Source: a virus | Reading direction: 5' to 3' (one strand) | IMG/VR virus record: IMGVR_UViG_3300027770_000086 | Location: 1-48,256 of that record | DNA: 48,256 nt | In this document: in pieces, positions 1-7,951 of the stretch | Position numbering within the stretch: the stretch's first letter is position 1 | Layout: the number at the start of each line of letters is the position of its first letter | Program-made: the position numbers and the translations under genes | The notes under the pieces: model-generated | The model's input: only the letters and a program-made list of their open reading frames with translations | What the model was told of the DNA's origin: nothing | The model's database searches: none

Positions 1-2
1 AC

Positions 3-359
3 CTTGAGTTTGGTATTCGTAACATTCTGGAAGAATTTTTACAGGAAAAAGACTATGACCTGAATCCAGAATCAAAATCAAAAGTTTTAGTTGAAATTGT
101 CTATTTAGACGTTCTCAAAACAAAATCTAATCTTTCAGTTTTTCACAAAAACAAAGAATCGGTTGTTATCCGATTGAAAGGCATTCTAAAAGTTGATGGT
201 AAAAAAATTAAAGAAGTAATCGTTGAGGAAGAATCCTCTGAGATTTCCATGTCAACACTTGCGGTTGATAATGGTGGCCAATTTAACCAACAATCACTTA
301 GTAATGCAATCAAAAAAGCTTGTGAGAAGTTGGCGGATAAATTATTTGAGACAAAATAA
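3..359 (+). CDS. CsgG/YajG-like protein, 5' end cut by the window
   Basis: The reading frame is open from the left edge and ends with TAA at 357-359, so only the C-terminal 118 residues are seen. The tail (FNQQSLSNAIKKACEKLADK) aligns by eye with the C-terminus of the CsgG-like protein at 4133-4852 (FNQSTISISTKKALDIACAN), so I infer a CsgG- or YajG-type periplasm-facing domain. A TTG at 174 lies inside this frame and is not a credible start. The gene is 2 bases upstream of the secreted cohesin-like gene, which suggests one operon. The N-terminal signal or lipobox lies outside the window. Confidence 0.6.
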   Translation, partial: LEFGIRNILEEFLQEKDYDLNPESKSKVLVEIVYLDVLKTKSNLSVFHKNKESVVIRLKGILKVDGKKIKEVIVEEESSEISMSTLAVDNGGQFNQQSLSNAIKKACEKLADKLFETK

Positions 360-361
360 AT

Positions 362-2473
362 ATGAAAAAATTTTTAATTCTAGGGTTTTTAATGATGTCC
401 CTAACATCATTTAGTCAAATTAAATTTAAGTTTCCTGACACAAGAGTTCTTACCGATATAAACGGTGGTGTTATTGATAGAGGAGACCAATTTGACGTTA
501 TAGTTCATGCAAATGGTAATAGTGATGCAGTAACAAGACAGTTAATGTTTGATTTCCAATATGACCAAACAAACTTTGAGGTAATTTCAATCAACCATAC
601 AGGTACAGGTGGAAATGGTGGAATACTTCCTGGAGGTTCAAACATACAATTATCTTGGCAGAATTATCCTGGTTATTCTTACGCAGGTAATAGTACTTTT
701 ACAAATGGCACGCAAAGATATGTTTCTAACGCAACTTACGTATATAACGGAAATGGGTCTAATGCAATTATTAGAGCGACTATAACTTGGGCAACAACAT
801 CAGCAATGCCATACACATCTTATGATAGAATGTTGATTGTAAGATTTAGATTAAAGGCCGCATCCACTGCAAATTCATTTAATCCTGTTAAATTAAATTT
901 TGTGGCTGGATGGAATGCTCAAGGTGTTGGAGTTGAAACATTTATGGATACTCCATTGTCAACTGAAGTTATAATGAACCAAAACACTGGTAAATTTGTA
1001 ACTGCTAAAGTTGATGTTAATTCTAATTTACTTGCAATAAGTGACCTAAAAGTTTCTTTTAGAGATACATTAACAAACACAGGACAATTGTTTAACGTAT
1101 TGTCTAATGGTAATGTTGACATTTCTCAAGCATTATTATCTGAAAACAAAGTTTATGAAGTGTCTGTAATGCACAACATGGATAAAACAAATGCAATATA
1201 TAACGGAGCAATTACAATATCAGATTTTACAACAGCTCAAAGTGAATTTACATCAATGGGGTTAGATGGTAGTAATGGTCAAATATTAAAAACAGGACAA
1301 TCATTATACGCTGCAGATATTAATAGGAATAAAATTATTGACGGTGGAGATTTACCAAGATTGTTAGGTCAAGTTGTTGGGTTAGATACACTAACAACTG
1401 TCCCTCAAGGATATGTTATGGGTAGTAATGGATATATGAGTTTACCTACTTGGAGAACAACAGATGCAACAAGTATAGCAGGTCAAACTGAATGGTGTGT
1501 TGTCAATATTAATGGATATGGTGTAGGTCAAACAAGAGTTTATATTGATATGAGAAAATTTGCAGGATTAACAGTATTACCTGAAGATATTAAAAGTTTA
1601 CAATTATTTGATTTGTATTCAGGTCCTGTTGAATTTGTTAGTAAAGATGCGTCATGGGCTTTCTACAAAGTACCATCAAGTTTTACAAGTATATCAACAT
1701 CAACATTCGCACCTTACATTAGAACTATGGGTAATAACGATTACGGTCTTAAGGCTGAATTTTCTTTCAACCCAAATCCTTCCAATTCGTGGGGTTCAAT
1801 AACATCTTCTAATTGGAAGAATATAACATATCCTAAAACATACGTTAGAACAGGAGTTTTAGGAACAAATGAAATTGTTGATTTAAAATATCTTTTATGG
1901 GGTGATGTAAATCGTTCACATTCTTCACAAGTTGTTACTATTTTAAACGGAGTTAATACAGTACAAACAAATGCTGTGAATAGCTTAACTACTAATACAG
2001 CATTTAAAACTTTTGCAACACAGTCAACATCATTTATTAATACACCAAACGATATTTCATCTATCAATGTTAATTTATCAAACATAACTGTAACATCAGA
2101 TAACGTTGAAATACCAGTATCAATTAATACTAACGGAAATGCGGTGGGTGCATTACAGTTTGAATTTCAATACGACCCATCAAAAATTAAGTTTGAAGAA
2201 TTGAAATCAGAGGTTCCAAATTCTTGGTACATTTTTGTAAATTCAAAAGACGGTAAAGTTAAGTTTGGAGCAATTGACCAAAATAACAAAACATCAATTA
2301 ACGGTAATTTAATACCATTTAAATTGAAATTTTCAACAATTGGAAATGGAGTGGACATTTTAACTTCAGTTAAAGTTTCTCCAACAATGGACGCGAGTAA
2401 TTCTAAAGGAGTTCAATTAGGAATTGATTTGAACTCAACTCAAATAAAATTAACAGGTTATAATAATTTTTAA
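362..2473 (+). CDS. Secreted protein with two cohesin-like domains and a dockerin-like motif
   Basis: 703 residues with a clear Sec signal peptide (MKKFLILGFLMMSLTSFSQ, cleavage after about residue 19). Two beta-rich regions look like cohesin domains: about residues 28-190 (QLMFDFQYDQTNFEVISI) and 576-700 (ALQFEFQYDPSKIKFEELKS). Near residues 316-340 an acidic segment (DINRNKIIDGGDLPRLLGQ) resembles one dockerin/EF-hand calcium loop. Cohesin-dockerin pairs hold extracellular complexes together. Here both are in one chain, which could allow head-to-tail self-assembly (inference). No catalytic domain is visible. It is the first of a run of envelope genes. A surface adhesin of bacterial origin is the alternative. 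Confidence 0.7.
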   Translation: MKKFLILGFLMMSLTSFSQIKFKFPDTRVLTDINGGVIDRGDQFDVIVHANGNSDAVTRQLMFDFQYDQTNFEVISINHTGTGGNGGILPGGSNIQLSWQNYPGYSYAGNSTFTNGTQRYVSNATYVYNGNGSNAIIRATITWATTSAMPYTSYDRMLIVRFRLKAASTANSFNPVKLNFVAGWNAQGVGVETFMDTPLSTEVIMNQNTGKFVTAKVDVNSNLLAISDLKVSFRDTLTNTGQLFNVLSNGNVDISQALLSENKVYEVSVMHNMDKTNAIYNGAITISDFTTAQSEFTSMGLDGSNGQILKTGQSLYAADINRNKIIDGGDLPRLLGQVVGLDTLTTVPQGYVMGSNGYMSLPTWRTTDATSIAGQTEWCVVNINGYGVGQTRVYIDMRKFAGLTVLPEDIKSLQLFDLYSGPVEFVSKDASWAFYKVPSSFTSISTSTFAPYIRTMGNNDYGLKAEFSFNPNPSNSWGSITSSNWKNITYPKTYVRTGVLGTNEIVDLKYLLWGDVNRSHSSQVVTILNGVNTVQTNAVNSLTTNTAFKTFATQSTSFINTPNDISSINVNLSNITVTSDNVEIPVSINTNGNAVGALQFEFQYDPSKIKFEELKSEVPNSWYIFVNSKDGKVKFGAIDQNNKTSINGNLIPFKLKFSTIGNGVDILTSVKVSPTMDASNSKGVQLGIDLNSTQIKLTGYNNF

Positions 2474-2475
2474 TC

Positions 2476-2847
2476 ATGAAAAAGATAAACAAAATTTTAG
2501 GTTTAGGGGTTTTAATTACCCTTTTAATTCTGAGTTGTACGAAGATTGATGTACCACAACCACAAGTAATTGACTTAGGTGTTAAATCAACTTCAACAGC
2601 AATAAAATCAATATCTCAAACAGGTAACATTGTTACCGCTGAGTTTGAAACAACGGTAGGTTCAAAGTATTCGGTTCAAATTATACCTTTTGGTAGTGAA
2701 ATACCTTCAAAGAAAGAAGGTTTTACCGCAACAGAAGGTGTTACAAAGAAAGTATACGACTTATCGGATTTGTCAAAAAAATACTACGACGTAGTTTTCA
2801 TAGACATTAGTGGTAATGAGACAAAATATCCAATTTTAATAAAATAA
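2476..2847 (+). CDS. Small exported lipoprotein
   Basis: 123 residues. The N-terminus is a short basic stretch, a hydrophobic core and the lipobox LILSC (Cys about residue 21), followed by a TKIDVPQPQ linker: a typical Bacteroidota lipoprotein signal. The rest is a small beta-rich domain (SVQIIPFGSEIPSKKEGF) reminiscent of an Ig/fibronectin-type fold, but I cannot name a family. It starts 3 bases after the cohesin-like gene stops, so the two are probably co-translated and may act together at the outer membrane. Confidence 0.75.
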   Translation: MKKINKILGLGVLITLLILSCTKIDVPQPQVIDLGVKSTSTAIKSISQTGNIVTAEFETTVGSKYSVQIIPFGSEIPSKKEGFTATEGVTKKVYDLSDLSKKYYDVVFIDISGNETKYPILIK

Positions 2848-2865
2848 AAATAAAAAAATAAAAAA

Positions 2866-3189
2866 ATGTCAGAAGAAGAACAACAAGGTCAGGAGCATAA
2901 CGATGGTACATGGTCAGGACTTAAAAAAACAATCGTAGGTACTTTAGGTACCGTAGTTGCAGGTGGTGGTGTATTTTTAAGTACACTATTATTCGGTGGT
3001 CAAAAAGAAGAAGAAAAATCACCAGCACAACAACCGTCAATCATAATCAACAACACCCAACAGCAACAACAAGCGGCTGCGGGTGGTAAAACAGTTGTAA
3101 TAAAAGAAGCTGCAAAACCTGCACAACCAGCACCTGCTCCTAAAAAGAAAAATGGTGATGAGTTTAAGGAAGAAGCACCTAAATGGTAA
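2866..3189 (+). CDS. Small single-pass membrane protein with polar tail
   Basis: 107 residues. A polar N-terminus (MSEEEQQGQEHNDGTW) is followed by a Gly-rich hydrophobic segment at about 22-45 (TIVGTLGTVVAGGGVFLSTL) and a low-complexity tail rich in Gln, Ala, Pro and Lys. There is no signal peptidase site, so it is probably anchored with the tail on one side of the membrane. An A-rich leader precedes the ATG. Function unknown; its position among exported proteins suggests an envelope role. Confidence 0.65.
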   Translation: MSEEEQQGQEHNDGTWSGLKKTIVGTLGTVVAGGGVFLSTLLFGGQKEEEKSPAQQPSIIINNTQQQQQAAAGGKTVVIKEAAKPAQPAPAPKKKNGDEFKEEAPKW

Positions 3190-3203
3190 AAAAAGATTAA
3201 ATT

Positions 3204-3773
3204 ATGAGTACCCAATCAAGCACAGGATTCAAAGATTTACTCTTTTCAGTTATGAAAAGAAGATGGTTTATAACAGCCATCGTACTATTCACCTTTTTTG
3301 GTACAATACTTGCTATTTTTATAGCGATTTTGGCAAAGACACAAATGGCTGGTGAATGGAAAGAATTGTTATTGTTATTATTAGGAGCTTTCATTGGAAG
3401 TTATGGTAAAATTATTGATTACTGGTTTAGTGACCAGGATAAAGATAAGATGCTTGTTCAAAAAATGGACGAAGAAGATGGTATTACACTATCTAACACG
3501 GCGAACATGAAAAACCAAGAAACTCCCGCTACACCAATTATTCCTGAAATATTAATTCCAGTAGTTCCCTTACAAAAAAACCAAGTTAAACCCGTTGAAA
3601 TAGACGAGGATGGTGATGGTGTAATGGACGGTATTGATAATGACGGAGATGGGGTTATTGATGAATATTTTGAACACAGGAATTGTCACCACGTTTGGGG
3701 CGATTCAGACCATGACGGACATGAAGAATGTTTAGTATGCGGTCTATTAAAAGAAAATTTAGAACAAAACTAA
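3204..3773 (+). CDS. Two-helix membrane protein with Ca-binding repeats and Cys/His tail
   Basis: 189 residues. Two hydrophobic helices (about 22-46 and 52-70) are followed by a polar linker and an acidic repeat (DEDGDGVMDGIDNDGDGVID, about residues 133-152) typical of thrombospondin type-3 or EF-like calcium loops. The C-terminal 30 residues carry a His/Cys cluster (NCHHVWG, DHDGHEECLVCG) that could bind a metal. The layout (membrane hairpin plus divalent-cation-binding tail) suggests an envelope protein that senses or is stabilised by calcium (inference). I do not recognise a family. Confidence 0.65.
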   Translation: MSTQSSTGFKDLLFSVMKRRWFITAIVLFTFFGTILAIFIAILAKTQMAGEWKELLLLLLGAFIGSYGKIIDYWFSDQDKDKMLVQKMDEEDGITLSNTANMKNQETPATPIIPEILIPVVPLQKNQVKPVEIDEDGDGVMDGIDNDGDGVIDEYFEHRNCHHVWGDSDHDGHEECLVCGLLKENLEQN

Positions 3774-3777
3774 AACT

Positions 3778-4008
3778 ATGAAAACAATAAATTTAAACAG
3801 ATTAAGCGACCTAATAATGTTAGGATTTGTAAAACTGTGCTGCCTGTGGGTAGTATCCGCATTATGTTTTGAAATGTTTGTAATATATCTACAAGTATCT
3901 GGACAAGAACAGAGACAACAAGACATGATTAACAAAATAGAATGGAAATTTGATGGAACATTCAAAAACAGTCCTGATAACATTTGGTATGAAGAACCTA
4001 AAAAATAA
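3778..4008 (+). CDS. Small membrane protein
   Basis: 76 residues with one hydrophobic helix (about 13-40: IMLGFVKLCCLWVVSALCFE) and a polar C-terminal half (QEQRQQDMINKIEWKF). It starts 4 bases after the preceding stop codon and is in the same compact run of membrane genes. The opposite-strand frame over the same bases is less convincing because it lacks a leader and breaks the operon order. No family recognised. Confidence 0.6.
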   Translation: MKTINLNRLSDLIMLGFVKLCCLWVVSALCFEMFVIYLQVSGQEQRQQDMINKIEWKFDGTFKNSPDNIWYEEPKK

Positions 4009-4012
4009 TATT

Positions 4013-4126
4013 ATGTCTAAAACTCAAGAAATTATAAGATTTATAGGGGTATGTTGTATAGCATTATTTGGATTAGCAATTATATCTTTTGGATTCAGTA
4101 TGTTAATAACTCCTTTTTTAAAATAA
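4013..4126 (+). CDS. Very small single-pass membrane protein (37 aa)
   Basis: An ATG at 4013, 4 bases after the previous stop, opens a 37-codon frame ending at TAA 4124-4126. The product is a short polar start (MSKTQEIIRF) and one hydrophobic helix (IGVCCIALFGLAIISFGFSM) ending in PFLK. Position in the co-directional run and the 6-base gap to the CsgG-like gene support a real gene. Tiny membrane proteins like this are common in phage genomes; a holin-like or pore-regulating role is possible but unsupported. Confidence 0.55.
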   Translation: MSKTQEIIRFIGVCCIALFGLAIISFGFSMLITPFLK

Positions 4127-4132
4127 CTTAAA

Positions 4133-4852
4133 ATGAAAAAGACAATGGCTTTCTTGACAGTAATACTGTTGAGCACGGGAGCTTTTTCCCAAACAATAGG
4201 TAAAACCAAAACAGAAGATTACAAAGCTTCGTTTGAAACAAAAAGTGATATCTCACAATTTTTGGATTATGACGGACCAAAAAAGAATATTCAACTTCTG
4301 AAATGTGGTATCAATGATGAAATGTATGAGATGTATCCTGAACTAAAAGAAAAAAGAGTTGGTTTGGGTGTTACAAACATTGTACTTGAATATCTTGATA
4401 ATTTAAATCGTTTTGAATTTACAGAAGACAAAACAGAAATTAAAAACAGAATGGTAAAACAATTCCAAGCTTCTCAAGCGGGAATTTCTGAAAACAAATT
4501 AGACGGTAGAGGTAAGATTAAATTGGCTCACTACTTTGTTGAAATTGAATGTTATGACTACTCTGTTTCTGAAGATGAAACTGTTAATTTGAAAGACGGT
4601 GTAAAGAATATATTAATAACACGTATTGGTTTACAAGTTAGATTTACAGACGCTGAAAACGGTACAATCATTGCGGCATCTGGATTAGGAGAAGCAAAAA
4701 CAACAAGAGAATTGACTTTTTTATCCGATGCAACCGTTGACCCAGTTAAATTCAACCAATCTACAATTAGCATTTCAACCAAAAAAGCTTTGGATATTGC
4801 ATGTGCTAACATTTTAGGTAAAATGGTTAAAAAAGGAATATTCGTTAAATAA
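4133..4852 (+). CDS. CsgG-like secretion-channel protein
   Basis: 239 residues with a Sec signal peptide (MKKTMAFLTVILLSTGAFSQ). No lipobox is evident, unlike classical CsgG. The fold markers are CsgG-like: RVGLGVTNIVLEYLDNLNRF, a GEA-type strand after GTIIAASGLG, and the C-terminal helix FNQSTISISTKKALDIACAN. CsgG forms the outer-membrane nonamer that exports curli subunits. In a phage it could form an envelope pore or carry partner proteins out (inference). Its stop overlaps the next start (TAATG), implying coupling with the Ser/Ala-rich barrel protein. Confidence 0.8.
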   Translation: MKKTMAFLTVILLSTGAFSQTIGKTKTEDYKASFETKSDISQFLDYDGPKKNIQLLKCGINDEMYEMYPELKEKRVGLGVTNIVLEYLDNLNRFEFTEDKTEIKNRMVKQFQASQAGISENKLDGRGKIKLAHYFVEIECYDYSVSEDETVNLKDGVKNILITRIGLQVRFTDAENGTIIAASGLGEAKTTRELTFLSDATVDPVKFNQSTISISTKKALDIACANILGKMVKKGIFVK

Positions 4853-6171
4853 TGAAAAAATGGTTTGTGTTTTTATTAATATTAATGCAACTTGCTCTGA
4901 AAAGCTCAGGGCAAGTTGTTACACAAACCTATATAGACCCGTGTAGTTTAAAAACTTATGTAGTATCAATTCCAATACAATCTAACTCAGGTGTGTTAGT
5001 TATTGTTAGAGATAAAACAAAAGTGTTCACTTATTCACAGTTTGCATCGGGAGAAGTGGATACATGGATAAAAAATATTTTTGCATCACCATGTCCAACA
5101 AGTCAAGTAGTTCAACAAACGGTAACAGCAACGGTAGCTCAAGCGGCATCTCAAGCCGCATCATCTGCGGCGTCATCCGCCGCATCATCTGCAGCTTCCT
5201 CAGCTTCATCTTCAGCAGCGTCTACCGCATCTTCACCACCGCCATCAACATCATCGTCTTCATCATCTACTTCCCAATCGTCATCATCTGGTGGTTCTTC
5301 GTCTACCTCAGAGAGCAAAACAGAATCAAGCAGTTCATCAAGCGAAACAAGTTCAGAATCAAAGAGCGAGAGTAGTTCCGAAAGTAAGTCAGAAAGTAAA
5401 AGTGAAGAAAAAAAGTCAGACGAAAAAAAATCTGACGAGAAAAAAGAAGAAAAAAAGAAAGAAGAAAAGAAAAAAATTGTAGTAGCTAATCCAATGTTAT
5501 TAGCGTCAGATTTAACCTCAGCACAAGGACCTGACTACAAATACAATGTAATATTATCGTTAGGGGTTAGTAAATCATCTGCATTAGGGAATCAAAGTTG
5601 GAGTGCAACAGGATTAATTTGGAGTTCACTTAATCAATTTGCAGTCAGCGGTGGATATACCAAAATGGATTTCCAACAAGGAAAGTTAAATGCAATTCAT
5701 TCTTATTCAATGACCACAGCATATCTTACAGGAAACTGGATGACTATGGGTGGGTACACTTACATAAAACCACATCCAAAATATGGTACTTATGGATATA
5801 ATTTAGGTATCATTTCACTTTTCTTAAAGAATGAAGAAATAGTTGGAGAAGGAAAATTCGTAAAAACAAAAACTGTGTTTTACACGTCAATTACCACTTC
5901 AGCAGTTGCGTTTTGGACAAAACCATACCAATACTCACAAAAGATAACAATATCGCCACAAGTTTTTGTAATGAATTCACCAATACTTTGGAATTCAAAA
6001 ACAGGAGAAACCACAAGTGGAAGAAACTTTGGTTTTTTACTTGGAGGTTCATTTGATTACAAAATAACAAAAAGATTTGGACTCAGTTTGAACTATAAAC
6101 TTTCTGCTTCAACACAGAAAAATTCCCCAATTTTGAGTAATTTCTTAATTGGTTCAAGAGTAATACTATGA
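4852..6171 (+). CDS. Exported protein with Ser/Ala/Lys low-complexity stalk and beta-barrel-like C-terminus
   Basis: 439 residues: signal peptide (1-20), a small N-terminal domain (about 21-85) with two Cys (DPCSLK, SPCPTS), then about 85-205 of low complexity passing from Ala/Ser blocks to Ser-rich and finally charged Lys/Glu repeats, and a 230-residue C-terminal domain of alternating aromatic strands (about 215-439) ending in SNFLIGSRVIL, like an outer-membrane barrel. Start overlaps the CsgG-like stop by one base. The arrangement suggests an outer-membrane anchored stalk working with the CsgG-like channel (inference). Frames predicted across the repeat are artefacts of its composition. Confidence 0.7.
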   Translation: MKKWFVFLLILMQLALKSSGQVVTQTYIDPCSLKTYVVSIPIQSNSGVLVIVRDKTKVFTYSQFASGEVDTWIKNIFASPCPTSQVVQQTVTATVAQAASQAASSAASSAASSAASSASSSAASTASSPPPSTSSSSSSTSQSSSSGGSSSTSESKTESSSSSSETSSESKSESSSESKSESKSEEKKSDEKKSDEKKEEKKKEEKKKIVVANPMLLASDLTSAQGPDYKYNVILSLGVSKSSALGNQSWSATGLIWSSLNQFAVSGGYTKMDFQQGKLNAIHSYSMTTAYLTGNWMTMGGYTYIKPHPKYGTYGYNLGIISLFLKNEEIVGEGKFVKTKTVFYTSITTSAVAFWTKPYQYSQKITISPQVFVMNSPILWNSKTGETTSGRNFGFLLGGSFDYKITKRFGLSLNYKLSASTQKNSPILSNFLIGSRVIL

Positions 6172-6794
6172 TAAAGAAAATATTAGATATTAGACATTTT
6201 ATAATTTTGTTTTTATTAATTGCGTGTCTTCTATTACAAGACAATAAACCAAAGAAAGAAATTGTAATAAAAGAAATACCATCAAAACCTGAATTAATAC
6301 ACGATACTATTTCACAAGAAGTTCCAGTTTACTTACCTGGAAAACTAATCATAAAAGACACGACAATTTACGTAACCACAATTGAAAAAGTTGATACTTC
6401 AGCAATTCTTAGAGACTACTTAGTATTCAATAAATTTTCAGACACTCTGAAATTATCAAACAATCAAGGATTTGTTTATTTGAACCAAACGGTTAATGAA
6501 AACAAAATAGTTGATAGAAAATTCTCCGCAACAATCAAACCAAAGATTGTAAGAGAAACACCGCCACCCCCACCTCCAACACGAAACCAAGTATTTTTTG
6601 GTATCAACGGTGCTGTAAGCAAAGAGGATTGGGTTAACTCAATCGGCTTGGGATTGATACTCAAAACAAAAGAAAACCATTTATATCAGGTTAATCTTGG
6701 TGTGGCTAACAGAACTGTAGATGGAACAACTGGCGAACTAAAACCGTATGTTGGGGTGGGGGTTTATTGGAAAGTGAAAGTTAAAAAGGAGTAG
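6168..6794 (+). CDS. Membrane-anchored protein with Pro hinge and beta-rich C-terminus
   Basis: 208 residues. ATG overlaps the preceding stop by 4 bases (ATGA). One N-terminal hydrophobic helix (HFIILFLLIACLLL) is followed by a long periplasmic-looking region, a poly-proline hinge (TPPPPPPTR, about 133-141) and a terminal domain of four likely strands (VFFGINGAV, IGLGLILKT, YQVNLGVAN, PYVGVGVYWKV). An anchor plus Pro-rich hinge crossing the periplasm is also seen in spanin-type lysis proteins, but no spanin family is recognised. It closes the envelope operon. Confidence 0.6.
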   Translation: MIKKILDIRHFIILFLLIACLLLQDNKPKKEIVIKEIPSKPELIHDTISQEVPVYLPGKLIIKDTTIYVTTIEKVDTSAILRDYLVFNKFSDTLKLSNNQGFVYLNQTVNENKIVDRKFSATIKPKIVRETPPPPPPTRNQVFFGINGAVSKEDWVNSIGLGLILKTKENHLYQVNLGVANRTVDGTTGELKPYVGVGVYWKVKVKKE

Positions 6795-6796
6795 AC

Positions 6797-6804
6797 TATT
6801 TATA
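6797..6804 (+). promoter_or_regulatory. TATTTATA motif, putative late promoter
   Basis: Exact TATTTATA on the coding strand, 13 bases before the ATG at 6818. The same motif sits near the starts of about a dozen genes in this window; it is the reverse complement of the T4 late box. Confidence 0.45.
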
Positions 6805-6817
6805 ATAAAACAGTCAC

Positions 6818-7363
6818 ATGGGTTTACGTGAATTAATTAAAGAATCTTTAGAATCACAATTAGATAAGTCTCTTATTTTGAAAGAAAATTCTAATATTTC
6901 AGATGATTTAAAATATCACATAGATAATGGTCTAACATTAACTAATAATATATTCAGGGTTTATTCTGAAAGTTACTTTGACTTGGTAAACGAGGTTAGA
7001 GAATTGTTTAATGAAGGTAAAATTGACCTTAATGAGGAGGATACTTTAATGGTTGAATCCGATTTGGGTATCAAAGTTAAAGTTGGTAAGGAATATATCT
7101 ATTTGGATGCTCCTTATATCTCTGAAACAGAAGAAGGTGGTTTAACTGAATCTAAAACTCCAAGAGGACATAAGAAATTTACTGTTTATACTAAGGGTAA
7201 AAATGGAGGGATTAAGAAAATAACTTTTGGTAACTCTAACTTAATAGTTAAAGAGAGCCGAGAGTGTTTTCAAAAAACAGATAGAACAACCGCAGGATAT
7301 TGGTCTTGTAATCTTGGTAGATATTCTAAACAATTAGGTCTTTCATCTTCAAATTCTCAATAA
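6818..7363 (+). CDS. Probable virion protein with conserved Cys-containing C-terminal motif
   Basis: 181 residues, starting MGLRELIKESLESQLDKSL, a leader like those of other probable packaged proteins here. The middle is acidic. The C-terminal half (RGHKKFTVYTKGKNGGIKK, then ECFQKTDRTTAGYWSCNLGR) resembles a domain I recall from hypothetical or structural proteins of T4-like marine phages, where a KKD(K/R)T.A.YW.C motif recurs; this is from memory and unverified. The two Cys could bind metal. The stop overlaps the next start (TAATG). Upstream TATTTATA supports late expression. Confidence 0.6.
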   Translation: MGLRELIKESLESQLDKSLILKENSNISDDLKYHIDNGLTLTNNIFRVYSESYFDLVNEVRELFNEGKIDLNEEDTLMVESDLGIKVKVGKEYIYLDAPYISETEEGGLTESKTPRGHKKFTVYTKGKNGGIKKITFGNSNLIVKESRECFQKTDRTTAGYWSCNLGRYSKQLGLSSSNSQ

Positions 7364-7698
7364 TGGAAATAGAAAAACTTGAAAAATATTTACAGACTTA
7401 TTTGGATGATGTAATTTCACGGTACATAAATAAAGAATTGGTTGGGGAAGAAGATGAACCAATCAAGTTGAATCTTTTTCAGATTATAGGAGGGAGTTAT
7501 CTACCACGAATATACCATATTTTTATTGATATAGAACCAAATTGGGAAGGAAGTTATCGTAAAAAAATGGAAAATGATATTAGTGACTTTATGAAAATTC
7601 TTTCTATTAATAGCAAAATAAAAGTTCATTGGAACAAACGACCTGCATTCAAGGGTCCTGAAACTCCAAAACCTTTTTACGGAACCCAAGAAAAATAA
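7363..7698 (+). CDS. Hypothetical protein
   Basis: 111 residues, no recognised family. The start overlaps the preceding stop by one base (TAATG), so translation is probably coupled. Features seen: an N-terminal helix (IEKLEKYLQTYLDDVISRYI), a beta-rich centre (LPRIYHIFIDIEPNW) and a basic Pro-rich C-terminus (WNKRPAFKGPETPKPFYG). The opposite-strand frame is rejected because it has no start context and would break the unit. Confidence 0.6.
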   Translation: MEIEKLEKYLQTYLDDVISRYINKELVGEEDEPIKLNLFQIIGGSYLPRIYHIFIDIEPNWEGSYRKKMENDISDFMKILSINSKIKVHWNKRPAFKGPETPKPFYGTQEK

Positions 7699-7699
7699 T

Positions 7700-7951
7700 A
7701 TGAATAATTTTTTGCCGAACAAATTGTCAATTGCCGAACAAGTTTTAATTTCCAAATTTAATTATAGTCATAAAGATATTGGGTATTTCAAATACAAATC
7801 ACATACTCCTACAATTGTAGATTGTATAAAAGAATATCCTATCACGGAGTTTATTTTAGAAAAAATTAAGAAAAAAGAATTGGTTTGGGAATTTGAAATG
7901 GAAGAAGAAAAACCAAAGTTATACAACGGAAAATTAATTGTTCTAATATAA
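7700..7951 (+). CDS. Hypothetical protein
   Basis: 83 residues, starting one base after the previous stop. Alternating charged and aromatic residues; ends KPKLYNGKLIVLI. Its last 9 bases overlap the 3' end of the convergent reductase gene. No family recognised. Confidence 0.55.
   Translation: MNNFLPNKLSIAEQVLISKFNYSHKDIGYFKYKSHTPTIVDCIKEYPITEFILEKIKKKELVWEFEMEEEKPKLYNGKLIVLI

Noticed and set aside
5027-5482. Alternate frames on both strands over the Ser/Ala/Lys tract
   Set aside because: Repetitive composition keeps all frames open; only the 4852-6171 frame has a signal peptide and a structured C-terminus.
6168-6794. Spanin call for the Pro-hinge protein
   Set aside because: Only the general layout fits; there is no lipobox partner overlap or coiled coil typical of spanins.
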